Source: Aptenodytes patagonicus
Lineage: Eukaryota; Chordata; Aves; Sphenisciformes; Spheniscidae
Length of the DNA: 64,000 bases
Direction: 5' to 3'
NCBI RefSeq assembly: GCF_965638725.1
Contig: NC_134958.1
Location: forward strand, 15,627,464-15,691,463
Shown here: positions 11,902-24,968 of the stretch, piece by piece
Layout: every line of letters starts with the position of its first letter
Position numbering within the stretch: the first letter of the stretch is position 1
Program-made: the position numbers and the translations under genes
Notes under the pieces: generated by a model
The model's input: only the letters and a program-made list of their open reading frames with translations
Databases searched by the model: none
What the model was told of the DNA's origin: nothing

Positions 11902-14529
11902 CCAACTTTGATAATGCTTCCATGTAGAGATGGAGCCGTGTGGCCATTTATACTGTCACTTCCAGGATGTGTTGTAAGATACAGAAAGAGAAACAGAGGG
12001 CTAAGCCCTTCAGTTTGACCAAACCGCATATATTTTTGCTTCTATTTAACCCCACGGGTGATTTATCAGAGTAGTACTCCTATTCCTCCCACTTTTGTCT
12101 TACAGAAGGTGTTGCAAGATGAATGTCTCCTGTGCAATTTGGAACAACTGCAGCTCTGATCAAGACTAGGATCTAAGTGCCTATGAAATTATCATGTATA
12201 TTCATTGTGTCATTTCCAGTGATCCAGAGCTTTGGAATTAAAACAAATTTTTATCAGACCAAGAAAGGTACTAATTCTTACTGATACAGCAATCCCTCTT
12301 TGAAGCCAAGGTGATTTTTAATCAATTAAATATTAAATACAAAGTGGCCAGAATTCTTGCCTCTTTGTTTCATCTGTCCTCATAACTAAAAGCAATCGAA
12401 ATAATGTAGCTGAAACAGTCAGGCAAAGCACAAGGATAAAAAATGAGCACAAGTGGAACAAGACTTTTTGCAGACCGAACTGTACGGGTTACCAGCAGCC
12501 TCACTGAACAGCGCAAAGAAACTATAACGCTACACTTTCCACCATAACTGTGTGTCTTTCACAACTTCCCTTGCTCAGTAAAGCCATGCAGTGATTTTAA
12601 GATTTCTCTACGTGATGCTGGCTTACAGTGAAATAGCTAAATTGCAGCACTACATGGTGCATTTTGTGTAACTGAATATGTTAGGAGTATTCAAAGGAAG
12701 TGATACGCAATTCAATAAGTAAAATGTACACTTAAGAAGGAAGTTAATTTGCTGTGGCAATCTTAGCCATGTAAGGCTCGCACGATTAAATATCTGTCCT
12801 TTTTTTTGTTGCATTCATATGGTGAACACTTCTTTGTAGTCAGTCTTTCACAAATTAAGAATATAGATGCATTGCATTAATGGTAAGAGCCTTTGCCTGA
12901 AGGCTACAGGAGAGCAATAGATTGCATTGTCATTCATGGTTGATGTTAGCCCCACTGTGTATCTTCCAATGTTCTACTACTCCTGGAGCACACAGTCTCT
13001 GAACACTGGTTAAGTGATCAAATAAACCACAAATCTTTTATGTTTGCACTGAAATTCAGCAGCAATGAAAGTCTAAGTAAACCAACTTTAAAATTAATAT
13101 AGAAATATCAGAATAAAATGAAGTTTGACAAAGAGGTGTACGTAGATATTAGAAATAGGGTTTAAGAACACAGTAAGTACAAAAATGCTGTTTCACTTAC
13201 CCTGTGGGACTCATTTAGAGGCTTGTCTGTCCTGCAGGATTTGGCATTACTGTGACCTAAGGAAGCAGTCCTCAGGTCTGCTGCTTAAGGAGTTTGTGAT
13301 ATCGCAAGTACATCAAGAGAAGCAGAGACCTCCACTTTCATGTCTCAGAAGGTAACACAAGCAAATTCATTGTTTAAATGCATTTATCCCACAGCACAGC
13401 TCACAGTAATGTCTCTAAATCCTGCAGCCATGTGTCCATCTGTACACTATTATTTAAAACTATCTTAGCTTTCCTTTAACGTTTGATTGAAACATAGTGT
13501 CAGTTGCCCATACATTACTCTTGGCTCAGCTTAGGGGAGCTTTAGGAGGTGTTTTCTCAGCATCCAGAATTTGTCCTTCTCGAAGAAATGCACACCGATG
13601 TCAGCAGGGCACCCTCTGGGGGCCACTGTGTAATGGTTTGTACGTTACTGTATTCTGAAAATGATGTAACGCTACTGGGTCTGTGAATGAGAGATGGACA
13701 ATGCTCGCATGTTCCAGACAGATATTGGATAAAACCCTAAGCCTTCTGAAGTCCAATAAAAACATACCGTATACGTGGCGTCCGTGTCTTTGTCAGATAG
13801 AGATCTAATGACTATAGAACCTGTCTGAATTTCCATGTTATCACACCAACAAAAAATGAAGTAAGGTACCTGATAAATAAATGTAATGTGTTTGTAAGGT
13901 TTAAAAAGTCTTCAAAAATTATTATGCCTGGTTTTTTTCTTTCCCTTTTTAAATTCTGCTACTGATTCCCTCTCTTGGCCCGGCTGTCTCTCATGCTTTC
14001 TTCAAAACCTTTGCAGATACCCATTCATTCTCTTTTCACTCTGTCCATGTTAAAGCTAATGGTCAAAGTTCCAGTTAGTTTGTGCCTGCTAGAAATTATT
14101 CCAGTAACTTCATCAGAGCATTACTTCTTACACTAGCAAAATCAAACAGGTCTTTATTTTAAAACAGAGAGACTGCTGAGATTAAGTTGAAAGGGATACG
14201 GAAATAATACAGACAATTCTCCAAAGGTGTTTCTGGCTTAGGGAAAGGTTGTATTCTTACCAGGCTGAGTTACAGTGTCTCACTCAACAGTGCAAAGCAA
14301 AATCTTAATGAAGACTGGGCAGCTTTAATAAGACTTAGCAGGCTGCAGAAATGGCTTTTGGCTCCCCAAAGCTTTGTGACTTCACTTTTGGCTTTTTATC
14401 CTAAGTACAAGTGATATGCTTTCACTGGGCTTTTACTTCAGGTTATAGCTGTTGTGTGACAAGAATATGGGTAAAAATACTACCATTATGGAAGAAAAGG
14501 AGAATGCTCTACAGCAAGAACTGAATGAC
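11902..14529. other. Intergenic, no gene seen
   Basis: AT-rich sequence without coding potential or recognised repeats beyond the LTR target duplication at its left edge. Confidence 0.5.
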
Positions 14530-15045
14530 TTGAGGACTACAAAAATGAAAACAGGATGAAATTTAATATTGCAGAGAGTAAGGTTGTGTATTTGGTGACT
14601 GGGAATAAGAATTTCTGTTACCAGTTAGGCACCAATCAGCTGAAAGCGACTGAGGAGGTTGAAGCCCTAGGTATTTTAGTTGCTCAAAAGCCAACTGATT
14701 TTACAGCATGATGGAGCCATAAAAAAGCCACAGTTTGTCAGCTCCAGGATGAATCAGATGAAGTATTTCCAGGGGAGATCAGAAAGTGCTAATGTCAGCA
14801 GGCAGTGCTGGTCTCATCTAGAATACTGCATACAGTTCTGGTCACACACGTTGAAGGAATTCAGACCTGAAGAGTGCAGAGAAGGGCCACTAAGGTGAGA
14901 GAGGAGAAAGTAAGGTGCAAAGTGCTAAGAAAGGTGCTAAGGAGAAACTATTTTACAGAGGAGAGTAAAGGAACCAAATGGTTCATCTCACCAAAATAAA
15001 GACTAGATTATAAAGACTATAGATTGCACCTATAAATATATCAGG
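14530..15045 (+). mobile_element. Old CR1 fragment, plus strand
   Basis: Broken translation resembles the CR1 ORF2 C-terminus: stretches such as LGTNQLKATEEVEALGILV and a segment corresponding to SRILHTVLVTH, equivalent to the usual RLEYCIQFWSPH block. Several stops. The ends are approximate. Confidence 0.55.
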
Positions 15046-15146
15046 AAAAATAGCAAGGACAAAAAAAGAACAATGTATGCTGAAGGACAGCGGTGGCATG
15101 AGAACAAACATATAAACCAGCCACGAGCAAAAGTAGGCAAGAAATT

Positions 15147-17605
15147 AGAATCATAGAATATCCTGAGTTGGAAGGGTCCCACAAGGATCATCGAGTCCCA
15201 CTCCTGACTCCACATAGGGCAACCTAAAACTTAAACCATATATCTAAGAGCATTCTTGAACACTGACAGGCTTGGGGCTGTGACCACTTCCCTAGGGAGT
15301 TTGTTCCAGTGCTTGACCACCCTCTCAGTGAAGAACTTTTTCCTAATATCCAATCTGAACTTCTCCAGATGCAGCTTTAAGCCATTCCCTCACATCCTAC
15401 CGCTGGACACCAGAGAGATCAGGACCTCCCTCTCTGCTCCCCCTCATGAGGAAGTTGTAGACAATGAGGTCACCCCTCAGTCTCCTCTTCTCTAAGCTGA
15501 ACAAACCTAGTATCCTCAGCCACTCCTCGTAAGCCATGCCCTCTAGTCCTTTCACCATCTTTGTTGCCCTCCTTTGAACACGTTCTAATATTTTTTTATC
15601 CTTCTTAGATTGCGGAGCCCAAATCTGCACACAGTACTTGAGGTGAGGCTGCACCAATGCTGAGCATAGTGGGACAATCGCTTCTTTCGACTGGTTAGCT
15701 ACACTGTGCCTAATGCCCCCCAGGATACGGCTGGCCCTTTGGGCTGCCAGGGCACGTTGTTGACTCATATTGAGCTTACCATCATCCAGCTCCCCAGATC
15801 CCTTTCTGCAGGGCTGCACTCCAGCCTCTTGTCCCCCAGTCCATACGTACATCCAGGATTACACCATCCCAGGTGCAGAACCCAGCATTTGTCTTTCATA
15901 AATTTCATACAGTTCGTGATTGCCCAGTGCTCTATTCTATCAAGATCTCTATGTAAGGCCTCTCTACCCTCAAGGGAATCAATGGCTCCTCCTAATTTAG
16001 TATTGTTGGCACACTGACTCAGTGTGCACTCAACTCCTGTGTCCAGGAGTTGAGAACTGGCCCTAAAATTGAGCCCTGGGGAACACCACTAGTGACTGGC
16101 CACCAGCCAGATGTTACTTCATTTTCTACAACTCTTTGAGCCCAACTCTTCAGCCAGTTGTTCACCCATTGTATTGTGTACATGTCATAGAATCATAGAA
16201 TCCTAGAATGGTTTGGGTTGGAAGGGACCTTAAAGGTCATCTAGTTCCAACACCTCTGCTGTGGGCAGGGACACCTTCCACTAGACCAGGTTGCTCAAAG
16301 CCCCGTCCAACCTGGCCTTGAACACTTCCAGGGATGGGGTATCCACAGCTCCTCTGGGCAACCTGTGCCAGTGTCTCACCACCCTCACAGTGAAGAGTTT
16401 CTTCCTAATATCTAATCTAAATCTACCCTCTTTCAGTTTAAAACCATTACCCCTCGTCCTATCACTACACTCCCTGATAAAGAGTCCCTCCCCATCTTTC
16501 CTGTAGGCCCCCTTTAAGTACTGCTAGGCTGCAATAAGGTCTCCCCAGAGCCTTCTCTTCTCTAGGCTGAACAACCCCAACTCTCTCAGCCTTTCCTACT
16601 AAGGGATGTGCTCCAGCCGCCTGATCATCTTCATGGTCCTCCTCTGGACCCACTCGAGCAGGCCCATGTCTTTCTTACTCTGGGTGCCCCAGAGCTGAAC
16701 ACAGTACTCCAGGTGGGTCTAGCTGTATGCTGGACATTTTGTCCAGAAGGATACTGTGAGAGACAGTATCGAAAACTTTGCTAAAATAAAAACCCCAAAC
16801 ATATCCACTGCCTTCCCTCCATCCACTAGGCAGGTAATCTTATCATAAAAGGATATTAAGTTAGTAAGGCATGCCTTTCCCTTCATGAACCCATGTTGGC
16901 TTTGACCAATGACTGCATTGTCTTTCAAGTGATTTTCAATAACTCCCAGAATAATCTTCTCCATAATTTTACCAGGCACCAAAGTGAGACTGACAGGCCT
17001 GTCATTAGCAGGGTCTTCTTTCTTGCCCTTCTTGAAAATTGGAATAATATTTGCTAGCTTCCAGTCGACTGGGACCTCTCCAGATTCCCAAGACTGTTGA
17101 TAAATAACTGAGAAAGGTCTCGCAATAACACGGGCAAACTCCTTCAATACCCTGGGATGAATCACATCAGGCCCCATAGACTTACGTGCATTCAGTTGCA
17201 GCAGCAAATCCTGTACAAGTTCCAAGTCAACTGGGAGCTTATCACTCCCCCAGTGACAGTTCTCCAACCCAGGGTTCTGGGCGTCCCAAGGCCCACCATT
17301 GGTGTTAAAGGCAGAGGTGAAGAAGGCATTAAATGTCTCTGCTTTATCTTCATCCCTATTTGTGAGGTGAGCAACCTCATCAAGAAACGGACCAATGTTT
17401 TCTTTGACCTCCTTTTGCTGTTAGCATACTTAAAAAAGCCTTTTTTGTTATCCACCACAGTACTGACCAGCTTCAACTGCAACTGAGCTTTGGCTGTACA
17501 AATTTTCTCCCTACAGTGGCGAACAGCATCTCTGTGGTCCTCCTGGGTAGCCTGACCTTGCTTCCAAAGTCCATACGCTTTCTTTTTCTTCCTAAGTTAG
17601 GAGGA
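15147..17605 (-). mobile_element. CR1 LINE, 5'-truncated, interrupted by a nested CR1
   Basis: On the minus strand this reads through the CR1 ORF2. First comes the pre-RT segment (VVDNKKGFFKYANSKRR, about 17480-17430), then RT motifs ([59 protein letters not shown]). After the interruption come [33 protein letters not shown] and [14 protein letters not shown]. The copy ends at its 3' CR1 terminus (plus strand tcatagaatatcctgagttg at 15151). Frameshifts and stops make it non-functional. The two halves are continuous in CR1 coordinates across the nested insertion at 16192-16719. Confidence 0.85.
16192..16719 (-). mobile_element. Nested CR1 3' fragment
   Basis: It begins on the plus strand with the CR1 3'-terminal repeat catagaatcatagaatcc and continues through the typical CR1 3' end (ggtttgggttggaagggacc...). 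It splits the RT region of the older CR1: the older copy ends at ...gtgtacatgt before it and resumes at ctagctgtatgctggacatt after it. Confidence 0.85.
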
Positions 17606-18069
17606 GCTTTCTAGCAACTAGACCAGTCAAGTTCTGGAAGACTCTCTGTGGTAGCCAGACACATACTAAGTCTGAAGGCAGAATTTAACACATTTATGAG
17701 GTTTATGTGGTAGGGATGCCTGGGCCTCCTGAAAGAGGAGATTCCTTTTTGTTATGTTTCCTAAACTTCTTTGTAACACTATCGCTTTCTTTTATAGCCA
17801 TGTAAAGTTCACAATGTCTCACTCTTAGTTGTTTTCATCTGTGAGAGAGAAGCTATGATGTCCCTGACATGTCAAACTGGGAAAAATATTAATTTTGAGG
17901 GTTAATCCTTATCCTTTGTGTCCTTTATGCTCATCTAATGAAACTATGCTGGGGAATGGTCTTCTCTGACACCATAATATCCACTGCTCTTTAAGCCAAT
18001 AGTTCAACAGTTTACTAATGTCTCCTGAATCAAATACCTTTAGAAAAGGATGTCAGTAACTTACAAGTT
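17606..18069. other. Intergenic spacer, no gene seen
   Basis: AT-rich unique sequence between the nested CR1 and LTR copy B; nothing recognised. Confidence 0.5.
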
Positions 18070-18615
18070 TGTCGTGGTTTAACCTCAGTTGGCAACTAAG
18101 CACCACACAGCCGCTCGATCACCCTCCCCCCCCCAGTGGGATGGGGGAGAGAATCGGAAGAGTGAAAGTGAGAAAACTCATGGATTGAGATAAAAACAGT
18201 TTAATAATTGAAATAGAATAAAATAATAATAATAATAATACACAAAGCAAGTGATGCACAGTGCAGTTGCTCACCACCTGCCGACCGATGCCCAGCCAGT
18301 CCCCCAGCAGCGGCCCCCCCGGCCAGCTTTCCCCAGTCTATGTACTGAGCATGACGTCCCATGGTATGGAATGTCCCTGTGGCCAGCTGGGGTCACCTGT
18401 CCCGGCTGTGCCCCCTCCCAGCTTCTTGTGCACCTCCAGCCTGCTCAGTCGGTAGAGCATGGGAAGCTGAAAAGTCCTTGACTAGTGTAAGCACTGCTTA
18501 GCAACAACTAAAACATCGGTGTGTTATCAACATTGTTCTCATCCCAAATCCAAAACACAGCACTGTACCCGCTACTAGGAAGGAAATTAACTCTATCCCA
18601 GCTGAAACCAGGACA
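18070..18615 (-). mobile_element. Solo LTR of an avian endogenous retrovirus (copy B)
   Basis: 546 bp, TG...CA termini, flanked by the 5-bp duplication AAGTT (18065-18069 and 18616-18620). Same family and orientation as copy A. At the TATA and CRE positions it reads ctatgtac (18338-18345) and tgacgtcc (18352-18359) on the plus strand, so both promoter motifs differ from copy A. It includes about 20 bp near its left-of-centre end that copy A lacks. Confidence 0.85.
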
Positions 18616-19279
18616 AAGTTACATGGCCAAATTCAATTATCCTAAAGAAACTAGACTTCTGAAGACACGCCTGAAGTAGCAAAGTGCTTAAGTAAGTGTT
18701 CACAGTGAAGAAGCTCTAAAATGTTTTAACAGTTTTTGATTTACATTAGCCATCTTTTTTCTGGAGTTGCATACTGGAACAAGAGTTCCCAATCTTTTCG
18801 CAGCCAAACCTCAGCTAAGAAACTGTTATTCATTTAAAAACAGAGAGCTGTAAAGGAACATGAACATGTTATAATGTCACAAATGAACCATCATTTGGTG
18901 AATGAGATCACTATGTTAAAAACAAAAGCCAAGCTAATAATTCTTAATTAACATCTTGGTACCAGCTCTGTGACACGGTCCTGGAAGAAGGTGAGAACTG
19001 CAACAGCTTACAGGAACTCCACAGCAACACGTTGTGGAGACGGTGTCAAGGCCTTTGGTCACACTCCAGGCAATGACCGAGGATGGTGCTGTGCCTCAGG
19101 ATGCCCTCCAGCGCCTCGGAGGACAGCACAAGCTGCATCCAGGCACTTACGTGGGCCACGTCTGTCAGCACGTCCAGAGCACTTAGTTCCGCTTGGGCTC
19201 TCACACCTCCGGCAGCCTCATGAGAGAAATGCAGAGTTTGGCCTTTCTCTTGCCATCCAGCAGACAACGGAGAGCAGAG
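18616..19279. other. Spacer before the unassigned CpG island
   Basis: No gene recognised. On the minus strand a strong donor-like CAC|GTAAGT occurs at 19148/19147, which would fit a minus-strand transcript starting in the CpG island, but no matching exon family was recognised. Confidence 0.35.
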
Positions 19280-20440
19280 TGCCGTGTCGGGGTGGGAGCC
19301 AGCCCCGGGTGGCGGCACTGCTGGGGCTCGTGGGAGAGGGACGCCGCCTGTTCTGCCATGGTGCCGTGCGGTGCGCTGCGCCAGCACTGCCAGCCCCAGC
19401 CGGCCGCCCGTCCCACGCGTTCGGGTACAGCCCGCCACGGGTCGGGGTGCGGGCCGGGCCTCCGCCCCTCGGGGGCGTCGGGGCGGGCCTTGCTCCACGG
19501 GGGATCCGGGGCCGGCCGGGCCTCCGCCCGCCTCCGCCCGCCGGCCTGCCCCGCAGCTCTGCCCGGCTCCCGCTCCACCCGCGGAGCCGCCGCGGATGCC
19601 CTCTCCGCCGCTGCCCCGGGCCGCGGCCCGGGCGCGGCAGCCCTGCAGCCCCAGGCGCGGGGCGGACGGCGGGCGGGGCCCGGCCCGTTGCCGCCCGCCT
19701 GATGTCAGCGGGGCGGGCCCGGCGGTGTGGCTCGAGCGCTTCTGCCTCCGCCCGAAGCGGCGGTACCGGCCCTGCTCGCCGGCTGCCGGCTGAGACCAGG
19801 TAAAGCGGGCCTGGCCTGGCCGGGCCGGGCCGGCGCCGCGGCCTCCCCCTTCCGTCGCCTCCCCCCGCCCGCGGCCGCTTTGTCCGTTGTCCTCCGCCCG
19901 GCGGGAGCCGCGGGGCACCCCCGCGGCGGGCCCCTGAGGACGCTGGGGGGCCGCGGGGCCCGGCCAGCCCCTCGGCCCGGCCTCGCCGCTGCGGGCCGGG
20001 GGGGGTGCTGCGCGGGTCCCGTCCGGGGAGCTCCGGCGGCGCTTCGCCGGCGGCGGCTCGGGGGGCGCGCCGCGGAACGGCCGCCTCGGCGGCGGGGCGG
20101 AGCGGGGCTGCGGCCGGACGTCGCGGGGCAGGAGCACGGCCCGGTCACAGCGCGGGCGCGACGCGCGCTGCCCGGGGCGCCCCGGCGAGGCAGGCCGCAG
20201 GCGGCCGGCCAAGCCGCCGGGGGTGGCCGAGGTATTCCAACGCATCTCGTGAGGACGAGGGCTTTCCGGCTCGCTGTAAGCAGCAAAGTCCGGGAGGCGC
20301 AAGTGCGGATGGCTGCGACTGCCCTGCCGCTGCCTCGGGTCAGCTGTAAGCACCCGCAAGGACAGCTGTTTCCAGTTCACTCCGGGCACTTTCCCTCTTA
20401 CAAAGCGCACCGGCTCTTGGTGGCCTCTAGTCGGTAGCAT
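19280..20440. promoter_or_regulatory. CpG island, unassigned promoter
   Basis: Strongly G+C- and CpG-rich block between MAP1A and TP53BP1, separate from the islands of both. On the plus strand a CRE-like TGATGTCA (19700-19707) sits just before a GC box (ggggcggg), and 90 bp later there is a consensus donor CAG|GTAAAG at 19799/19800. This could be a first exon of an upstream TP53BP1 transcript or of a long non-coding RNA. Long open frames here (up to 464 codons) occur in several phases on both strands and look like composition artefacts. Confidence 0.55.
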
Positions 20441-21358
20441 GCCAGGCGGTCTTATTTGCCACTGGACTCACGGACCTCGGGAGTGGTGAATACTATGCAG
20501 CGTTTATTCCCAAATTAGTAGAGCAGAGGATAATGCATGCAGAAATTGGCCAGGTAGTTTTTAGATGTGTCTCCCGTGTAAAAAATAACAATTTTAATAA
20601 TACAGTACAGTATTTAAACCTAGATTTTCAAAGACAAGTAGCACCTTTACTCCTTTAGTAAGTTTAGCTTTCTTGTTAGGTATCTTAGTTTAGGTACCTA
20701 ATTCCCACTTGAAATCAGGATCTGGAATTGGGTGCTTTTCATGCGAATGCTATCCTGTTTTGAAGATGGGGCCTGGGGCTGCGCTGAGACACGGAGAAAT
20801 GGATTCACAGTGGAAGAAAGAAGAATGAGTACAGGGAGTCCTGTTTCTCCGTTTCCCATCCTAATTAGGGGACTACATTGGAAATGAGTATTCAGAACAA
20901 CATAAACTATAGCTTCAACTGTCCATTGCAAATTCTGCAAGACAGAAGAAATTCAGAACAAATACTCCAAATATGAAAAATCAGACAGCCTTCATACTTT
21001 TGTTCACTGAAAGTCTGATGCTGGACGTGTTTTGTTTGAAGGGAAAGGAAGCAAAGATTAATTTTGCTCTTTCTACCTCTTTCTTAGATAAAGGTGGCCA
21101 CACCCTATTTGTAATTTATGGTAAGACTCAGAAAAAAGGCAGTCTGCAAACTGAGGGGCGATATTTAGATCAAAGATTTGTATATTATAAAGAAAGCAGG
21201 CTGCTTTTTCCATAGCAGAAAAAAGATGGGGAAAAAATGAGATCACAAATGTAACACAAAAAATGTGCAGTCAGCTTTAAAACTCACACGCAGATTTGGC
21301 ATCTACTGATTTGACTACCTGGACTGAGCTCTCAATTTTGTCCTTCCCAGGTTCATGC
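20441..21358. other. Intergenic spacer, no gene seen
   Basis: AT-rich unique sequence; short ORFs only, no family similarity. Confidence 0.45.
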
Positions 21359-23060
21359 AAAAGTGTTGAATTGCAGAAAAATGGGACTGGAAGGAATCCT
21401 GGAGATGGTCTAGTCCAACTTCGTGTTTCAGACCAAGATCAGCTATACCTGTTTGTATCTACTTAAAAAAAAAAGTCTTAAATGTTAGAGACTGCATAAT
21501 CTTCAGAGCTTCATTAGCCTTACTTTTTAAACATTTTTTGCTTAGTTCTGTTTTGTCTTACTTTAATTTAAACCTATTTGCAGTTCATGTAAATGAATTT
21601 GCAGTTGTCCTCTAAACTGTGAATACGAAAAACAAATTATTTGCCAATTGGTTATCATAACAGTTATGATTACCAATTCCTTTGCCATCTTCTCACTTGA
21701 CGTAGTGCTTAGCTTAGGCCTTGCCGGTGTAGAGTACGAGAATTTTTTCACGGATCTAATGCGTACTATACGTAAGTATAATGCTTGCTGTTTGCACCTT
21801 TTTCTGTGGCAGCAGCATGACACTGACTCGTGATTAGTTTGTCAGGCACTATGACCCCCGATTCTTTATTTTACAGTAATGCCACATAGCCTAGCAGCCC
21901 CATCCTGAATTTGTGCAGTCAATTCTTTCCTTTTGTAGAATGTTGTTCTTATCTGCATTGTACTTTGTCCATTTTTCAGACCTTTTTTTTAAATTTTTCT
22001 TCTATTACTTATAGTCCCTCTCAGTTTCAGATTGCTTGTGGGTTTAACAAGTGTACTCCTTATTTTGTGACCAAGGTGATTAAACAAAACAATGAACAGA
22101 ATAGGAATAGCACACTGATGTTTGGAGCCTCACTCAGACATACTTGTTTTGACATAGAACTGATGATGATTACTTTCTGGGAATGGATATTCAAGTTTTT
22201 TTACTTATCTTACTGAAATTTCATCACAGCTATGCTTCCCTTGTTTGCTTATGAGAACCCCATATAGATACTGCTAAAAGTCTTACTATAGTAAAGTTGT
22301 TATTCTGCCACTTCTGTCCATAAGGTCTGTTGCTCTGACATGAGAAATCAGATCACTGTTACGTGCCTTGTCTTTACAGGTCTATGTTGGCTGCTAACTC
22401 CTCTCCTCGCTATCTTCTAGATACAAACTGGTAATTTGTTTGATGATTTGTTATCAAAGTTTTCAAGGATTTGAAGGGAATTTTGAGAAAGAGTGACTGG
22501 CACATTTGCCACTTCTAGTCTTCAGATACCTCATTATCCTCCATGAGTTTTGAAAGATAATTGTTAACACTTCTAAGACAACATTTTTTAGGAAGAAGTC
22601 TTGACTCAACAGTTTTTAAAACATCTGGCTTAGATAAGCACTCTTTAACCTGTTTCAGCCTTGTTTCAAGGCTGAAATCTTGCTCTTTATCAGTGTTGTT
22701 TAACTGAGCTAGCTCCTGTTTTCTGTTAGCCTTTCTAGAGAAGAATAGTAAATGCTTCTGCCTTCTTGACATTGGCCACCCGGTAGCGTTCCCTCAGAAC
22801 AGCAGACCAACAATTCTTACGGTTGTTGTTTTCCTACTAGTATGTCTATAGCTCTTTTTCTCGTTGCTCTTGATATCTCTGGCCTTGTAAATTTTTGTCC
22901 TTGTATGCTTCTGCCATTCTTTTATACTGATCCTTTAAGAAAGCTGATACAGTTCTGATTTCCTTGTTTCCTTTCCTGTTTTCTTGTCATACCTGAACCT
23001 AATCACCTATTACATTTCTTACCCTTTCTTTGCATTAAGATAGTTTGCACTTGTGCCCTT
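21359..23060 (-). mobile_element. Ancient CR1-superfamily LINE
   Basis: Plus-strand text at 21380-21425 (ggactggaaggaatcctgga and on) is a degenerate CR1 3' end, and the stretch to about 22250 follows CR1 3' region order. Minus-strand translation near 22515-22580 (VNNYLSKLMEDNEVSED) corresponds to the pre-RT/RT start of CR1. Many stops. Boundaries are uncertain by a few hundred bases. Confidence 0.5.
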
Positions 23061-24480
23061 AGTAAAGAAACTGCCATCTCTTTGTAACTTTTTGTGCAGC
23101 AAGATCTTGCTTGCCAGTTATCTGCTTATTGACGTCTGCTCCTCAAAATCCATTCTTTGTTTTTCTGCTCTCTTATTTTCTTCCTGAAGATACATTATGC
23201 ATAGCCAATGTCTGCCCACTTGCATGTACTTCTTGTGTTGTTATAAACACAATCATTTTGTCTTTTTTTCCCCCCAGTTAGTAGTTAACTGTATCTGTTG
23301 TAGAAACACCTTCAGGCAAAAATCTGGAGTTTGAAGAAGGACTTGGCTTAGGTAGGCATTTCAAATGTACTAATGAAGAACATGTATTCTCTAGGAGAAG
23401 CTAGTAAAGAAGAGGTGCTGGCCAGATAGAAGTGTAAAAGAAGATGGTGTGAGGAAGGATACAATGGTTTAATGATCTGTCGATAAGAAAAGGAACTTCT
23501 TCTTATACGCTGAGAGGAAGATGGTAGCAAGCTTGGAAACCCACTAGTAAATCCAGCAAGGATCAGTAGTGGAGTACCATGAACTTGCTTAAAAAAAATG
23601 AGGGCTCATGCTATACTTGTGCTTAGAAGACAGCTTTACTTTATATTTGGGGGGAAAAAAAAAAAGGAATTTTATATTTTATTTAATTTTGAGAGTAAGC
23701 ATAAAGGAAGACCATTTGAAATGCTTTCATTCTGATGGAAGCAGAATTCTGCTTGAAGGGAATTGAACAAACTGCAAGAGCCTGTTCTAAAACTTGAGAC
23801 ACTCGAGGATCACAGGCTGCCAACTGTCGCATCGCGATCCCAGTCTCCTTTTCAGTTCCCTGGGATAAAATATCTTGTGAACGTGAAATCTGGCTTCTCC
23901 AGATGGCTAGCAAAAGCCTACGAACAACTTCATCTTTCAAAAGAAGGATTTAGTAATCGTAGGCCTCGTGGTGGTCTTTGGCATTGGGGCAAATTTCAGA
24001 CAATATTTGAAGTTGTATGTATTTTTGAAACTAGTATAGCAGAAAAACTTTTCAGTAACACAGCTTAATATGTGCTAAAGGAGCATCTTCTGGGAGCTGA
24101 ACAACCAGCCACTAAAGCATCCTTGCTGTGTAGGAATTGTAAATATTTATAGCCTGTTTAATGTTCTTAACATTCATGTGCAAACTTGGATTTTGTTCTA
24201 CCTGTTCTACAACAGGTTTTTAAATAAAATATACAGAATTCTCATCTATAAAATACAGAGAGGTGCAGAAGTAAAAAAGAGAACTTGGAAAAGCGGGTTT
24301 AAATTAGTCTATTCAAACTAACTAGGTTTTAGGCAAAAAGTTTAATGCTGAAAGACAACAATACTGTCACAATTTGTGCCCAAGGCTTCTTCCACAACTG
24401 CCGTTTATGAATACAAACACGGGGAAATTAATCAGATTTCACTTTCCTGTGATACCTAAAAATTTACACACACGATTGTG
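23061..24480. other. Intergenic sequence upstream of the TP53BP1 CpG island, no gene seen
   Basis: AT-rich, ending abruptly where the island starts. No coding similarity recognised. Confidence 0.45.
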
Positions 24481-24968
24481 GCAGTATGCCGTTCGGTGCC
24501 GGGGGCGTTCCGTACGTTTGACGGAAAGGGGGTCGGTGGGGTGCCGCGCTGAAACCCCTTGGCCTGAAACCCCTCGGCCCGCCTTCGGCGCCGGTCGGGA
24601 AGTCGCTGCGTTCGCCCCCGGGCGAGGCCAGCCGCGGCGGCGCGCCCCGAGGCCCCCGGCACGGGCCGGGCCGGAGGCACGGGGCTGCTTTCCCTCTCCC
24701 CGGCTGCTCGCGGAGAGGAGAGGCCGAGTGGGCGTCTCCCTTCGCTGAAGGAAACGGGTGGGGGTGGCGGCTCCAAATCCGCCGCCCTTACCGCTCCGTG
24801 GGCGGCGCTCCCGGTGCAGGGCCCGGTCCCGCCTGCTGCGCCCTCCCTGGTCGGCCAGGCCGCCGCCAGGCCCCGGCCCCCCTCGGCCCCCGGCCCCCCC
24901 CGCCGAGCGGGAGACCCGCCAGGCGTCGCCCGGGCCGGCGTCGCCCTGGTAACGGCGCCGGCGGCGCG

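Noticed and set aside
11318-18615. A complete provirus bounded by the two LTRs
   Set aside because: Target duplications differ (CCAAC and AAGTT) and the interval contains CR1s and plain sequence, without gag, pol or env similarity.
19046-20440. 464-codon minus-strand ORF in the unassigned CpG island
   Set aside because: Open frames of several hundred codons exist on both strands over the same bases. Composition is Arg/Pro/Gly/Ala throughout with no domain, as expected for stop-poor GC-rich DNA.
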